A stretch of DNA of 64,000 bases from an uncultured Bacteroidota bacterium. GTDB lineage: Bacteria; Bacteroidota; Bacteroidia; Chitinophagales; Saprospiraceae. Below the pieces are notes generated by a model that searched no databases, had not been told where the DNA came from, and saw nothing but the letters and a program-made list of their open reading frames with translations. The stretch's first letter is position 1; each line of letters starts with the position of its first letter. Where the stretch lies: positions 1-64,000 of the forward strand of contig CALMSX010000082.1 in assembly GCA_937872515.1 (NCBI GenBank), read 5' to 3'. The translations under genes and the position numbers were made by a program. Below are positions 7,595 to 17,159 of the stretch, piece after piece.

Positions 7595-9478
7595 TTATTG
7601 AAAGATAAAATAAATTAAAATTAAACTCATGGCCAGCACCATGGCGGTGAAGTAACTACCTACATTGCCATTTTGTATTTTTCTCATCACCAAACCCACT
7701 TCCCTTACACTTCGCCCACTCAAAGATGAAATATTATGGAAGATCAATTCGTCAGCCCAGTGCTGTGTGAACCGAGCCAGCCGATCCATGTTTTTGGTTA
7801 CCACTGTTTCATAGATTTCATCCAGGTAAAATTTATGGGAAGCCCATTTTTCTAACGTGGTGAGTCTTGTTTCTTCTGCCATCAATGATTGGACAGATCC
7901 ATATTTACGTTTGCTTAAAGCTATTGTTATTACTACTGCTGTCAGGGTAATTACCATAAGTACAATTTCGGTGGTTGCGCTTAAGTGTGGAGCACTCATT
8001 ACCACAGCAGTTTTTAACTGTTCTTCCAAAAGATTACTAAGTCCCAATGGATGAGCAAAAATGTGTGGCAGACCCAAAAATCCTAAAACAACCGACAAAA
8101 CCGCCAATACTATCAGGGCAGTCTTCATGCCGGCAGGAGATTCGTGAGCCAGCTTGTCATTTCTTGGTGAGCCATGAAAGGTGAGGAAAAACAACCTGAA
8201 CATATAAAAGGCAGTCAGTAAGCTGATCAGAAGAGCAATTCCAAAAAAGAGTGGACCTCTGGCTTCATACAAGGTAACCAGTATCAAATCTTTTGAAAAG
8301 AAACCCGCAAATGGCGGAATGCCCGAGATGGCTAATGTGGCAATTAAAAAAGTGAGGTAGGTAACCGGCATACTTTTTTTCAAGCCACCCATTTTTAAAA
8401 TATCTTGCTCACCATGCAAACCATGAATAACGCTACCCGCACCTAAAAACAACAATGCCTTAAAAGCAGCATGGGTTAAAACGTGAAAAACGCCTGCTCC
8501 AAAACCACCTGAACCGACAGCAGCAAACATTAGTCCCAATTGACTCACTGTGGAATAAGCCAGAACTTTTTTGATGTCATTTTGATAAACTGCTATCACA
8601 GCAGCCAAAAGTGCGGTTGCAAGCCCAGTATATAATACGAGGTCCAAAGCCAGAGGAGCCAATACATACAAAGCGCTGGTGCGGGCCAGTAAGTAGATAC
8701 CTGCAGTAACCATTGTGGCAGCGTGGATAAGGGCCGAAACAGGGGTTGGGCCCGCCATTGCATCAGGGAGCCATGTAAACAAGGGTAGTTGGGCACTTTT
8801 ACCCATTGCGCCGATAAAAAATAAAATGCCAATAGCCGTAAGTACTCCTGTATCTGAAAACTGGCTTAACTGAGGAAAAACATCACCAAAACTTAAGCTT
8901 CCAAAATGATAGGCCATCAACATGGTACCTAACAAAAAGCCAAGGTCTCCAATGCGATTCATAATAAATGCTTTGTTGGCAGCCTCGCTATAGGTCGAGT
9001 TTTGGTACCAAAAACCAATCAGTAAATAGGAACACAAGCCTACTCCTTCCCATCCAACAAACATCAATAGATAATTGGAAGCCATCACCAGCGTAAGCAT
9101 AAAAAAAATAAACAGGTTGAGATACATAAAATACCTCTTTATTTCTTTATCACCATGCATATAGCCCATACTAAACAAGTGTATCAATGAGCCAATTCCA
9201 GTAATGATTAAAACAAATAGACCCGACAAGCCATCCAGATAAAAACTAAAAGGAATACTTACTTTGCCAAAATGAAACCATTCAAACATTGAAAATGTAA
9301 GACCTGATTGACAACCGCCGCTTGCGAAAAAAACATAGAGGGCTGTCAGAAAAGAAAACCCTGTTGCGGTATTGGCAATCCATCCAATTCCTTTTTCACC
9401 CACCTTGTTGCCAATCAATAGATTGAGGCCGGCACCCAAAAGGGGAAACAACAATATGACTAGAAGTAAATTTTCCAT
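7595..9478 (-). CDS. nuoL: NADH-quinone oxidoreductase subunit L
   Basis: NuoL is the distal antiporter-like subunit of complex I, with a long lateral helix along the membrane arm. It is about 627 residues long, and the extended C-terminal part, absent from NuoM/N, is present. Visible motifs include LLMFVGWEGVGLCSYLLIGFW, LPLFTWLPDAMAGPTPVSALIHAATMVTAG and QNDIKKVLAYSTVSQLG. The start at 9478 (MENLLLVILLFPLLG) is preferred because it matches the usual NuoL N-terminus. A start at 9493 (MVSPV...) would overlap the nuoK stop by 7 nt and is also possible. Confidence 0.95.
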   Translation of the reverse strand: MENLLLVILLFPLLGAGLNLLIGNKVGEKGIGWIANTATGFSFLTALYVFFASGGCQSGLTFSMFEWFHFGKVSIPFSFYLDGLSGLFVLIITGIGSLIHLFSMGYMHGDKEIKRYFMYLNLFIFFMLTLVMASNYLLMFVGWEGVGLCSYLLIGFWYQNSTYSEAANKAFIMNRIGDLGFLLGTMLMAYHFGSLSFGDVFPQLSQFSDTGVLTAIGILFFIGAMGKSAQLPLFTWLPDAMAGPTPVSALIHAATMVTAGIYLLARTSALYVLAPLALDLVLYTGLATALLAAVIAVYQNDIKKVLAYSTVSQLGLMFAAVGSGGFGAGVFHVLTHAAFKALLFLGAGSVIHGLHGEQDILKMGGLKKSMPVTYLTFLIATLAISGIPPFAGFFSKDLILVTLYEARGPLFFGIALLISLLTAFYMFRLFFLTFHGSPRNDKLAHESPAGMKTALIVLAVLSVVLGFLGLPHIFAHPLGLSNLLEEQLKTAVVMSAPHLSATTEIVLMVITLTAVVITIALSKRKYGSVQSLMAEETRLTTLEKWASHKFYLDEIYETVVTKNMDRLARFTQHWADELIFHNISSLSGRSVREVGLVMRKIQNGNVGSYFTAMVLAMSLILIYFIFQ

Positions 9479-9486
9479 AACCGGGC

Positions 9487-9804
9487 TTACCATTTCATTT
9501 TGTTCAAAATATTAATATCTGTGGTCTCCTGGTTTCTATATACCATCATTAAAATGGCCAGTCCAATGACAACTTCTGCCGCGGCAACTGCCATGATAAA
9601 AAATACAAATACTTGGGCCTTTCCATCACCCCACATATTGGAGAATCCCACCATGAGCAAATTGACAGCATTGAGCATTAGCTCTATGCACATAAAAATA
9701 ATCAGTGCATTTCTTCTCAACATGACACCAACCACCCCTATTCCAAATAGAAGGATAGAAACGATCACATAATGATAAATTGATATGTTGGGCAATATTT
9801 CCAT
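9487..9804 (-). CDS. nuoK: NADH-quinone oxidoreductase subunit K
   Basis: A 105-residue, three-helix membrane subunit of complex I at the base of the proton-transfer chain. It has the diagnostic MLRRNALIIFMCIELMLNAVNLLMVG segment (about residues 27-52), with the conserved glutamate in helix 2, and AAAEVVIGLAI with the second glutamate in helix 3. It lies 5 nt after nuoJ and abuts nuoL. Confidence 0.95.
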   Translation of the reverse strand: MEILPNISIYHYVIVSILLFGIGVVGVMLRRNALIIFMCIELMLNAVNLLMVGFSNMWGDGKAQVFVFFIMAVAAAEVVIGLAILMMVYRNQETTDINILNKMKW

Positions 9805-9809
9805 TCTTC

Positions 9810-10301
9810 TTATTTTTTACTTAAAAAGACAGCGCCAATCATGGCAGATAAAAGCAAAATAGATGATAATTCAAAAGGAAGCAGGTAGTCATTAAATAAA
9901 ACCTTGCCCAATTGATTGACCAGTCCTATGTCAGTGTTTCTGGTTTTTTCAAGGCTGACTTCTGCCGACCTCAAACTAGCAACCAGTACCAGCATAAATA
10001 TGCCCCCAGAAACGGTAGCAGATATTTTTTGATATTTGGATTTCACGGGTTCAGCATCTTCATTGAGATTCAACATCATAATCACGTATAAAAACAAAAC
10101 CATAATGGCTCCGGCATACACAATGATGTGGACCATTCCCAAAAATTGGGCATTTAGCAAGAAGTAATGACCCGCAATGGCAAAAAATGTAACTATGAGA
10201 TATAAAATGCTATGTACCGGATTTTTGGTGGATATCATCATAATTGCACTGAGTATGGCCACAAATGAAAGAAAATAAAACATCATTTCTGTTACCATCA
10301 C
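9810..10301 (-). CDS. nuoJ: NADH-quinone oxidoreductase subunit J
   Basis: A 163-residue membrane subunit of complex I. It contains the NuoJ signature NPVHSILYLIVTFFAIAGHYFLLNAQFLG and VHIIVYAGAIMVLFLYVIMML (about 27-78), which includes the pi-bulge helix. Its ATG overlaps the nuoI stop by 4 nt, suggesting translational coupling. Its place between nuoI and nuoK is canonical. Confidence 0.95.
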   Translation of the reverse strand: MMVTEMMFYFLSFVAILSAIMMISTKNPVHSILYLIVTFFAIAGHYFLLNAQFLGMVHIIVYAGAIMVLFLYVIMMLNLNEDAEPVKSKYQKISATVSGGIFMLVLVASLRSAEVSLEKTRNTDIGLVNQLGKVLFNDYLLPFELSSILLLSAMIGAVFLSKK

Positions 10302-10888
10302 TGCTCTCCTTTTGGGTTGTACAATTGATTGTGTTTGGCTTCTGATTCTCCCATTTTAAACATGGCTACATCAGCAGTTTGTCTTTTAGATACATCGATT
10401 CGGGCATCCATTCTTTCCACCAATTTGTCTTTGCCATAGATAAATCCAGCTCTTGCATATTCTGGATTGACAATGGTGTCTGTTAAAAAGATGGCTTCTT
10501 TCGGGCAGGCTTCTTCACATAGCCCACAAAAGATACACCGCAGCATGTTGATTTCATATTTAGCGGCATACTTTTCTTCTCTGTACAATGACTCTTCACC
10601 GGGTTTCCTTTCAGCAGCATCCATTGTGATGGCTTCAGCCGGACACGCTACAGCACACAAACCGCAGGCAGTGCACCTCTCAGCCCCCGCATTATCCCGT
10701 TTTAATACATGATGACCGCGATAGATCGGAGCCATTTCGCGCTTTTCTTCCGGATATTTTACTGTGGCGGGTTTTTTAAACATGTGTTTAAAAGTAATGG
10801 CCATGCCGCTAAAGATGGCAGGTAAATAGAGTTTTTCTGCCAAACTCATTTCTCTTTTCACTACTTGTTTAGATCTGTTAGTAAGCAT
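10298..10888 (-). CDS. nuoI: NADH-quinone oxidoreductase subunit I (2x[4Fe-4S])
   Basis: This peripheral-arm ferredoxin-like subunit carries clusters N6a and N6b, which pass electrons toward N2. The two binding motifs are CTACGLCAVACP (about residues 72-83) and CIFCGLCEEACP (about 117-128), each a CxxCxxCxxxCP. The 196-residue length includes an N-terminal amphipathic stretch that docks to the membrane arm. It lies 9 nt downstream of nuoH and overlaps nuoJ. Confidence 0.96.
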   Translation of the reverse strand: MLTNRSKQVVKREMSLAEKLYLPAIFSGMAITFKHMFKKPATVKYPEEKREMAPIYRGHHVLKRDNAGAERCTACGLCAVACPAEAITMDAAERKPGEESLYREEKYAAKYEINMLRCIFCGLCEEACPKEAIFLTDTIVNPEYARAGFIYGKDKLVERMDARIDVSKRQTADVAMFKMGESEAKHNQLYNPKGEQ

Positions 10889-10897
10889 GTTTGTATT

Positions 10898-11929
10898 TTA
10901 AGCGAGGCTACCGTTGGCCCACATTACAAGACCCGTGATAATTATATTTAAAATTGCCAGTGGCAAAAGTATTTTCCAACCTAAATGCAATAATTGATCA
11001 TACCTGAATCGGGGAATGGTCCAGCGAACCCACATAAAAAGGAAAATAAAAAATACGATCTTTAAAAAGAAAAAGCCAAATTGTAACACTGCAAGCCATG
11101 GGCCTTCTAAGCCCAACGCGGCTTGAAAAGGGAGATTGTATCCACCAAAATACAAGGCACTGATTACTGCTGAGGAAACAAACATGTTGATGTATTCAGC
11201 AAATAAAAACAAACCAAGCTTCATTGAACTGTACTCTGTGTGATAACCACCGATCAATTCTGTTTCACATTCCGGTAAATCAAATGGGGCTCTGTTGGTC
11301 TCAGCAAAGGCACAGATTAAAAATATTAAAAATCCCAGTGGCTGATAAACTACATTGATCCAATCTCCCTGTTGCTGGGTAACAATTTCTCCCAGACTGA
11401 GGGTACCTGATTTCATCACCAGGGCCACAATGGCAAGACCCATCGCTATTTCATAACTTATCATTTGAGAACTGGCTCTCAACGCACCCAACAAACTATA
11501 CTTGTTGTTGGAAGCCCACCCACCGATCATAATCCCATATACACCTATCGACACAACGCTGAAGATGTATAAGATACCGATATTAATATCTGAAACCTGA
11601 AAAGTGAGCTGTTGCCCAAAGGCTTCAATCGGCCCTGCCCATGGAATGACCACGCCGGCCATCAAAGCGGTAAGCATGGCGATCGAAGGTCCTAAAACGA
11701 AAAGGTATTTACTCGAATTGGTTGGAATTAATTCTTCTTTGGTAAACATTTTAATGCCGTCTGCCAATGGCTGCAAGAGGCCGTAGGGTCCAGCCCTGTC
11801 CGGGCCAATCCTGTCTTGCATCAGAGCCGATACTTTTCTTTCTCCATAAGTAGAGTAAGCCGCAACCGTCAGCGCAAGCAAGAATACAAACAATACTAAA
11901 ATAAATTTTATGAGAATGTAGGTTACCAT
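10898..11929 (-). CDS. nuoH: NADH-quinone oxidoreductase subunit H
   Basis: NuoH is the eight-helix subunit that forms the quinone-access tunnel. Family motifs are YGERKVSALMQDRIGPDRAGPYG near the N-terminus, GWASNNKYSLLGALRASSQMISYE and the loop with the FAETNRAPFDLPECETELIGGYHTEY signature. The ATG at 11929 is chosen. The reading frame stays open to an upstream ATG at 11980, but that would overlap nuoG by 50 nt, whereas 11929 leaves 1 nt after the nuoG stop and starts directly into the first helix. Confidence 0.95.
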   Translation of the reverse strand: MVTYILIKFILVLFVFLLALTVAAYSTYGERKVSALMQDRIGPDRAGPYGLLQPLADGIKMFTKEELIPTNSSKYLFVLGPSIAMLTALMAGVVIPWAGPIEAFGQQLTFQVSDINIGILYIFSVVSIGVYGIMIGGWASNNKYSLLGALRASSQMISYEIAMGLAIVALVMKSGTLSLGEIVTQQQGDWINVVYQPLGFLIFLICAFAETNRAPFDLPECETELIGGYHTEYSSMKLGLFLFAEYINMFVSSAVISALYFGGYNLPFQAALGLEGPWLAVLQFGFFFLKIVFFIFLFMWVRWTIPRFRYDQLLHLGWKILLPLAILNIIITGLVMWANGSLA

Positions 11930-11930
11930 A

Positions 11931-12935
11931 TTACTCTTGTTCTTTTGAAAAAGGTGAAGAGCCTGGGTTATTTCCTGCATCCGGATTGAGTATTAGCATG
12001 CTCAAATCATTTTTCATTTCTGGAGCCAGGTAATGGTTGGCTGAAATGACAGAGTGTTTATCCACTTTTGAGGGTCCCTCAATCACCCAATCTGCAGTTT
12101 TTTTCTTTTCAAATCGGCATTCATTGCATATCCATTCTTCTACCTCACCATATTGGTCTTTGCGGGCAGTAACCCTCAGGATATCTTCCCCTTTGTACCA
12201 GAGCCTTACTTTACCGCTGCATTTTGGGCACTCTCTGTGGGCATCAACCGGCTTGGTAAACCACACTCTGTTTTTGAATCGGAAGGTCTTGTCTGTCAGT
12301 GCACCTACCGGACAGACATCAATTACATTGCCCGAAAAATCGTTGTCAATGGCCTGCTCTATGTATGTGCTGATTTCTGCTACATCGCCCCGGCTGCAAA
12401 CACCATGAACCCTGCCATCGGTAATTTGTTCGGCGGTCTTTACGCAGCGATAACAAAGTATACAACGATTCATGTGGAGTTTAATCTTATCTCCAATATC
12501 TCTTTGTTCGAATTCTCTGCGCTTAAATTCGTAGCGGGTATCCATTTTACCGTGCTCGTAACCCAGATCTTGCAAACTGCACTCTCCTGCCTGATCACAA
12601 ACAGGACAATCGAGAGGGTGATTGATCAATAAAAATTCCACCACCCCTGCACGAGCCTCTAAAACTTCCGGGGAAGTTTGATTTTTAACCACCATGCCAT
12701 CCTGGGCCAGGGTTCTGCAACTGGCTACCGGTTTGGGCAAGGCCCTTGGATTTTTTACAGATTCGGCTTCCACTTTGACAATGCAAGTCCTGCAATATCC
12801 TCCGGTGTCTTTTAATTTTGAATAATAACACATAGTCGGAGGCACTAGGTCACCTCCTTTGGAACGGGCAGCTTCCAAAATGGTCATGCCCTGGTTAAAT
12901 TCAATTTTTTGTCCGTCTATGGTTATTTCTGGCAT
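11931..12935 (-). CDS. nuoG: NADH-quinone oxidoreductase subunit G, short form
   Basis: NuoG carries iron-sulfur clusters of the electron-input module. Visible are a [2Fe-2S] domain with CYYSKLKDTGGYCRTC (about 37-52) and SCRT, the His/Cys motif HPLDCPVCDQAGEC, the CILCYRCVKT...CPVGALT ferredoxin-type domain, and a C-terminal four-cysteine unit (CPKCSG ... ICNEC) resembling the first domain of molybdopterin oxidoreductases. At 334 residues it lacks the large molybdopterin-fold remainder found in Escherichia coli NuoG (about 900 residues). The nuoH start is 1 nt beyond its stop, so this is not a recent truncation. Short NuoG proteins appear usual in Bacteroidota, as far as I recall. Confidence 0.92.
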   Translation of the reverse strand: MPEITIDGQKIEFNQGMTILEAARSKGGDLVPPTMCYYSKLKDTGGYCRTCIVKVEAESVKNPRALPKPVASCRTLAQDGMVVKNQTSPEVLEARAGVVEFLLINHPLDCPVCDQAGECSLQDLGYEHGKMDTRYEFKRREFEQRDIGDKIKLHMNRCILCYRCVKTAEQITDGRVHGVCSRGDVAEISTYIEQAIDNDFSGNVIDVCPVGALTDKTFRFKNRVWFTKPVDAHRECPKCSGKVRLWYKGEDILRVTARKDQYGEVEEWICNECRFEKKKTADWVIEGPSKVDKHSVISANHYLAPEMKNDLSMLILNPDAGNNPGSSPFSKEQE

Positions 12936-12952
12936 TGCTACTTATTTATGTT

Positions 12953-14308
12953 TCAAATAGCGGTTCCTGCTATTTTGTACTTTTCATTATAATGACTGAT
13001 TTTATTTATGGCCATCGGGTCTTTTATATATGCTTCAAATTCAGACCTGAAGTGCCTGATGGCGCTTGCTACCGGCCAGGCAGCTGCATCTCCCAGTGCA
13101 CAAATGGTCTTGCCTTCAATTTTTGATTGAATATCCCAAAGCAAATCTATATCGGCAAGGGTGCCGTGACCATCAAGTATTTTATGAAGAATTTTTTCCA
13201 TCCATCCGGTACCTTCTCTGCAAGGACTGCACTGTCCACAGCTCTCGTGGTGGTAGAAACGGGCAAAGGTATGCAGGTTCATTACGATGGAAGCGGTTTC
13301 ATCCATTACAATAAATCCTCCTGACCCCAGCATGGTGCCGGCCGCAAAGCCTCCTTCTGAAAGGCTCTCATAACTCATCAATCGGGGTTGCCCATCAGGC
13401 GTTTGTAAGATCAGGTGTTTGGGTAAAATGGGTACGGAAGATCCTCCAGCCACAACGGCCTTTAATTCATTTCCATTTCTGATGCCACCGCAATAGCTAT
13501 CGCTATAAATAAATTCTTCTACCGGAAGTCCTAGCTCTATCTCGTAAACGCCCGGCTTATTGATGTGTCCGCTGGCAGATATCAGTTTGGTTCCGGTGCT
13601 TTTTTCAGTGCCAAAACTGGCATAATTTTCTCCTCCATGATTTACAATGTAAGGTACAGCGGCAATGGTCTCTACATTGTTAACTACCGTCGGACAGCCA
13701 TACAATCCGGCTACAGCGGGAAAGGGAGGTTTAATCCTTGGGTTTCCTCTTTTACCTTCCAAACTTTCCAAAAGAGCAGTTTCCTCACCACAGATGTAGG
13801 CACCCGCTCCTATGTGCATATACAAATCAAGATTGTATTTTGTATTCAATATGTTTTGTCCCAGCCATCCCGCTTTGTAGGCTTCTTCAATGGCTTTCTC
13901 TAAAATTTTATAAAGGTAAAAATACTCGCCGCGTATATAAATATAGGCTTTGTTGACGCCAAGCGCATAGGATGAAACGATCATTCCCTCAATTAACAGA
14001 TGAGGAATTTTTTCCATCAAATACCGGTCTTTGAAGGTACCAGGTTCTGACTCATCAGCATTACACACCAGGTAGCGAGGTACTCCTTCTGGTTTGGCTA
14101 AAAAATTCCACTTGGTACCTGTTTGAAATCCGGCTCCACCTCGGCCCCTCAGTCCAGAGGTAATGACCTCATGCACCACTTCTGCCTCTGTCATGGAAGT
14201 CAGTGCTTTCTCAACAGACTGATAGCCTCCGCAGGCACGAAAAGTTTCAATTTTCTCTATACCAGGTACATCAATGTGTTCTAATAATATTTTCTTTCCC
14301 TCCTTCAT
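12953..14308 (-). CDS. nuoF: NADH-quinone oxidoreductase subunit F (NADH/FMN binding)
   Basis: This catalytic subunit oxidises NADH through FMN and cluster N3. The 451-residue product shows GLRGRGGAGFQTGTKW (nucleotide-binding loop, about 53-68), HIGAGAYICGEETALLESLEGKRG (FMN site, about 165-188) and the N3 ligands in HHESCGQCSPCREGTGW (about 352-368), plus a later cysteine in KTICALGDAA. It lies 4 nt downstream of nuoE and 17 nt before nuoG. Confidence 0.96.
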   Translation of the reverse strand: MKEGKKILLEHIDVPGIEKIETFRACGGYQSVEKALTSMTEAEVVHEVITSGLRGRGGAGFQTGTKWNFLAKPEGVPRYLVCNADESEPGTFKDRYLMEKIPHLLIEGMIVSSYALGVNKAYIYIRGEYFYLYKILEKAIEEAYKAGWLGQNILNTKYNLDLYMHIGAGAYICGEETALLESLEGKRGNPRIKPPFPAVAGLYGCPTVVNNVETIAAVPYIVNHGGENYASFGTEKSTGTKLISASGHINKPGVYEIELGLPVEEFIYSDSYCGGIRNGNELKAVVAGGSSVPILPKHLILQTPDGQPRLMSYESLSEGGFAAGTMLGSGGFIVMDETASIVMNLHTFARFYHHESCGQCSPCREGTGWMEKILHKILDGHGTLADIDLLWDIQSKIEGKTICALGDAAAWPVASAIRHFRSEFEAYIKDPMAINKISHYNEKYKIAGTAI

Positions 14309-14312
14309 AAGT

Positions 14313-14858
14313 TCAACAGTAATTACTCATCTTTTCTCCCTGTTGGTAATTTTCCAACAATTCATCCACTTTTTCAAAAGTCAGGTTTTCATGATATTGA
14401 TCGCCAACCTGCAGCATGGGTGCGGTTCCACAAGATCCCAGGCATTCTACTGCTTTGAGGGTGTATTTTCCGTCTGGAGTGGTTTCTCCGACTTTGATGT
14501 TTAGCTTTTTTTCTATGTAGGAGATGATATCATAGGCTCCATTCAGCCAACATGAACTGGTGCGACAAACTTCAATCAAACATTTGCCTCTCGGCTGAAG
14601 ATTGAACATAGAATAAAAGGAGGCCACTTCAAAAACTTCTATAGCCTGAATGGACAAAATCTCAGCCACGTATTGCATAACCTCTGGACTTAGCCAGCCA
14701 TCAAATTCTGCTTGTGCCAGGTGCAAAACAGGAATGAGGGCAGACTTATGCCTTCCTTCCGGATAGCGGGCGATGATCTCTCTCACTTTTACCATAGTAG
14801 CCTCTGAAAATCTTATTTCTTTCATTTCTCCTTTGCTAGATTTAATTTGGCTATGCAT
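14313..14858 (-). CDS. nuoE: NADH-quinone oxidoreductase subunit E ([2Fe-2S])
   Basis: A thioredoxin-fold subunit with the [2Fe-2S] cluster N1a. The ligands are CRTSSC and CLGSCG in the expected order near residues 98-103 and 134-139. The 181-residue length is typical. The ATG at 14858 overlaps the nuoD stop by 8 nt; an internal ATG at 14825 (MKEIRFSE) is an alternative start. It pairs with NuoF in the NADH-oxidising module, so the operon encodes a full 14-subunit complex rather than the 11-subunit version. Confidence 0.95.
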   Translation of the reverse strand: MHSQIKSSKGEMKEIRFSEATMVKVREIIARYPEGRHKSALIPVLHLAQAEFDGWLSPEVMQYVAEILSIQAIEVFEVASFYSMFNLQPRGKCLIEVCRTSSCWLNGAYDIISYIEKKLNIKVGETTPDGKYTLKAVECLGSCGTAPMLQVGDQYHENLTFEKVDELLENYQQGEKMSNYC

Positions 14859-16062
14859 CTAATTCACCTGCAATTACGTTCATGCTACTCAAAGTCAGAA
14901 TGGCATCAGAAAGCATACTGCCTTTTATCATTTCCGGATATGCCTGATAATAAATAAAACAGGGCCTGCGCAAATGCAATCGGTATGGCGACCGGCCACC
15001 ATCACTTATCAGGTAAAATCCTACTTCTCCATTTCCACCTTCAACACTGTGATAAACAGTACCACTGGGTACATCGGTTTCTCCCATCACAATCTTAAAA
15101 TGGTAAATCAAAGCTTCCATTTTATTATATACGTCTTCTTTTGGGGGAAGATAAAAGGCAGGTACATCTGCATGGAAGGGCCCTTCTGGCAGACCTTCTT
15201 TGGCTTGTTGAATGATACGGAGACTTTCCTTCATTTCTTCCAGCCTTACCATAAACCGATCGTACGTATCACCATTTTCTCCCACAGGAATGGCAAATTC
15301 GAAATCTTCATAACTACTATAGGGTAGGGCAACCCTGACATCATAATCTACCCCAGCCGCACGTAGGTTGGGTCCGGTAAACCCATATTCAAGGGCTCTT
15401 TCACCGCTGATAGGACCCACCTTAACGGTGCGATCCATAAATATGCGGTTCCTTTTCACAAGGTTTTCAAATTCTTCTAAGACAGCCGGAAATCCTTTTA
15501 AAAACTTATCCAGTTTTTTCCAGGCAGTCATAGTAAAATCCCTCTCCAATCCACCTATCCTGCCCAGGTTGGTGGTAAGCCTGGCCCCGCAGAGCTCCTC
15601 ATAGATTTCGTAAATAAGCTCTCGCCATTGGAATAAATAGGTGAATCCTGTCAATGCACCTGTATCAACAGCGATTACTGAGTCACAAATGATGTGATCT
15701 GAGATTCGGGCCAATTCCATAATAATGACCCTCAAATATTGTGCTCGTTTGGGGATGTCTACCCCGATGAGTTTTTCTACCGTCATGTGCCAACCCAAAT
15801 TATTGATGGGAGATGAACAGTAGTTCATGCGGTCAGTTAATACGGTGATTTGATTGTAGGGTCTTCTTTCAGCGATTTTTTCAAAAGCTCTGTGAATGTA
15901 TCCAATGGTCTGCTGTGAATCTTCAATGATCTCACCATTCATAGTCAATACATTTTGGAAAATGCCGTGAGTGGCAGGGTGGGTGGGTCCCAAATTGAGG
16001 GTGTTGAGATTTGAAATCTCTTTGTATTCTACCTCAATGCCTTTGTCTTTTAAGTAACTCAT
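14851..16062 (-). CDS. nuoD: NADH-quinone oxidoreductase subunit D
   Basis: This 49-kDa-type subunit helps to form the quinone-reduction site next to cluster N2. It is 403 residues long, with NLGPTHPATHG at about 26-36 (the conserved His of the quinone site), RMNYCSSPINN and GRIGGLERDF, and closes with the conserved SDGGRSPYRLHLRRPCF and MNVIAGELDA. It is separate from NuoC, not fused as in Escherichia coli. It lies 12 nt downstream of nuoC. Confidence 0.96.
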   Translation of the reverse strand: MSYLKDKGIEVEYKEISNLNTLNLGPTHPATHGIFQNVLTMNGEIIEDSQQTIGYIHRAFEKIAERRPYNQITVLTDRMNYCSSPINNLGWHMTVEKLIGVDIPKRAQYLRVIIMELARISDHIICDSVIAVDTGALTGFTYLFQWRELIYEIYEELCGARLTTNLGRIGGLERDFTMTAWKKLDKFLKGFPAVLEEFENLVKRNRIFMDRTVKVGPISGERALEYGFTGPNLRAAGVDYDVRVALPYSSYEDFEFAIPVGENGDTYDRFMVRLEEMKESLRIIQQAKEGLPEGPFHADVPAFYLPPKEDVYNKMEALIYHFKIVMGETDVPSGTVYHSVEGGNGEVGFYLISDGGRSPYRLHLRRPCFIYYQAYPEMIKGSMLSDAILTLSSMNVIAGELDA

Positions 16063-16074
16063 GCCCTTATTGCC

Positions 16075-16593
16075 TTATCTTCCAAAATAGGTGTCATCTT
16101 TATCTGTGCGACTATCATCCTCTAATTTGTATTCTTTGCGCATTGGGTGGTAATCCATTTCATCCACGTTGAGAATTCTGGTGAGGTTGGGATGCCCTTC
16201 AAATTGTAGCCCATAAAAATCAAATGTCTCTCTTTCCATCCAATTGGCTGCAGCCCACAATGGAGTTACAGAGGCAAAGACGGGGTCATCAGCGGATGCT
16301 GAACTGTAGACCCTGATGCGTTCGTTGGTGAAAAGGTTGTGAAGCTGGTACATCACCCAAAACTCATTTTCTTTTTTTTCCGGGAAATGAATGCCACAAA
16401 GGGTAGTCAAAAAAGTAAAACCGGTTTCTTTATTCTCTTTTAAGGCTTGCAAGACGCGATAGACCTGGTCACGGCTAACCGTAATTTCAGGAAAATCATA
16501 TTCAATTTTTATCTCTAAAGTGGGTAAGCCATTAAGACCTTGTAAGCACCTTTTTATTTTATCAACCGTTTGTTGGATATCGACCTGCATCAT
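16075..16593 (-). CDS. nuoC: NADH-quinone oxidoreductase subunit C
   Basis: A 30-kDa-type subunit of the peripheral arm, 172 residues. The diagnostic signature is the C-terminal [24 protein letters not shown] ... [10 protein letters not shown] (about 117-154). Its ATG overlaps the nuoB stop by 4 nt. It carries no cofactor and serves in assembly of the Q module with NuoB and NuoD. Confidence 0.95.
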   Translation of the reverse strand: MMQVDIQQTVDKIKRCLQGLNGLPTLEIKIEYDFPEITVSRDQVYRVLQALKENKETGFTFLTTLCGIHFPEKKENEFWVMYQLHNLFTNERIRVYSSASADDPVFASVTPLWAAANWMERETFDFYGLQFEGHPNLTRILNVDEMDYHPMRKEYKLEDDSRTDKDDTYFGR

Positions 16594-17141
16594 TGTAAAT
16601 CGTATTTTAACAACTTTTCCTGGTGAGCAGGGCTGCTTCTTCGGTCAATTCCTTCTTGCTGGACCAATTCCTGAATGCGCAGGATGCCTTCTATCAATTG
16701 TTCAGGTCTCGGTGGACAACCCGGAACGTAAACATCTACTGGAATAATTTTATCAATTCCTTGGAGTACGGAGTAGGTATCAAAAACACCACCACTGCTG
16801 GCGCAGGCACCCATGGCAATTACCCAGCGGGGTTCTGCCATTTGTTCATATACCTGCCTCAGTACTGGTCCCAGTTTTTTGGCAACAGTACCGGCAACAA
16901 TTAGTAAATCTGCCTGTCTTGGGGAAAAGCTCAGTCTTTCCATGCCAAATCTGGCAAGGTCATAATTAGAACCCATTGTGGCCATAAACTCAATTCCACA
17001 ACAAGATGTAGCAAACGGCAGGGGCCATAATGAATTTTTCCTGGCCATTCCCACCAGGTTTTCTAATCGGGTAGCAAAGAAGCCTTGTCCTTCAAAGCCT
17101 TCAGGTTGCAGGGCGGGATCGATGGTTATTTTTGTAGACAT
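16590..17141 (-). CDS. nuoB: NADH-quinone oxidoreductase subunit B (cluster N2)
   Basis: This subunit holds [4Fe-4S] cluster N2, the direct electron donor to quinone. All four ligand positions are visible: the tandem pair in [11 protein letters not shown] (about residues 46-47), MGACASSGG (about 111) and PGCPPRPEQ (about 141). The 183-residue length is normal. It lies 18 nt after nuoA and overlaps nuoC. Confidence 0.96.
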   Translation of the reverse strand: MSTKITIDPALQPEGFEGQGFFATRLENLVGMARKNSLWPLPFATSCCGIEFMATMGSNYDLARFGMERLSFSPRQADLLIVAGTVAKKLGPVLRQVYEQMAEPRWVIAMGACASSGGVFDTYSVLQGIDKIIPVDVYVPGCPPRPEQLIEGILRIQELVQQEGIDRRSSPAHQEKLLKYDLQ

Positions 17142-17159
17142 GTCATCCTTCTTTGATTG

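Noticed and set aside
13565-13903. Plus-strand frames of 70-110 codons inside nuoF and neighbouring nuo genes
   Set aside because: They are shadows of conserved nuo genes on the other strand, with compositionally odd products and no promoters.
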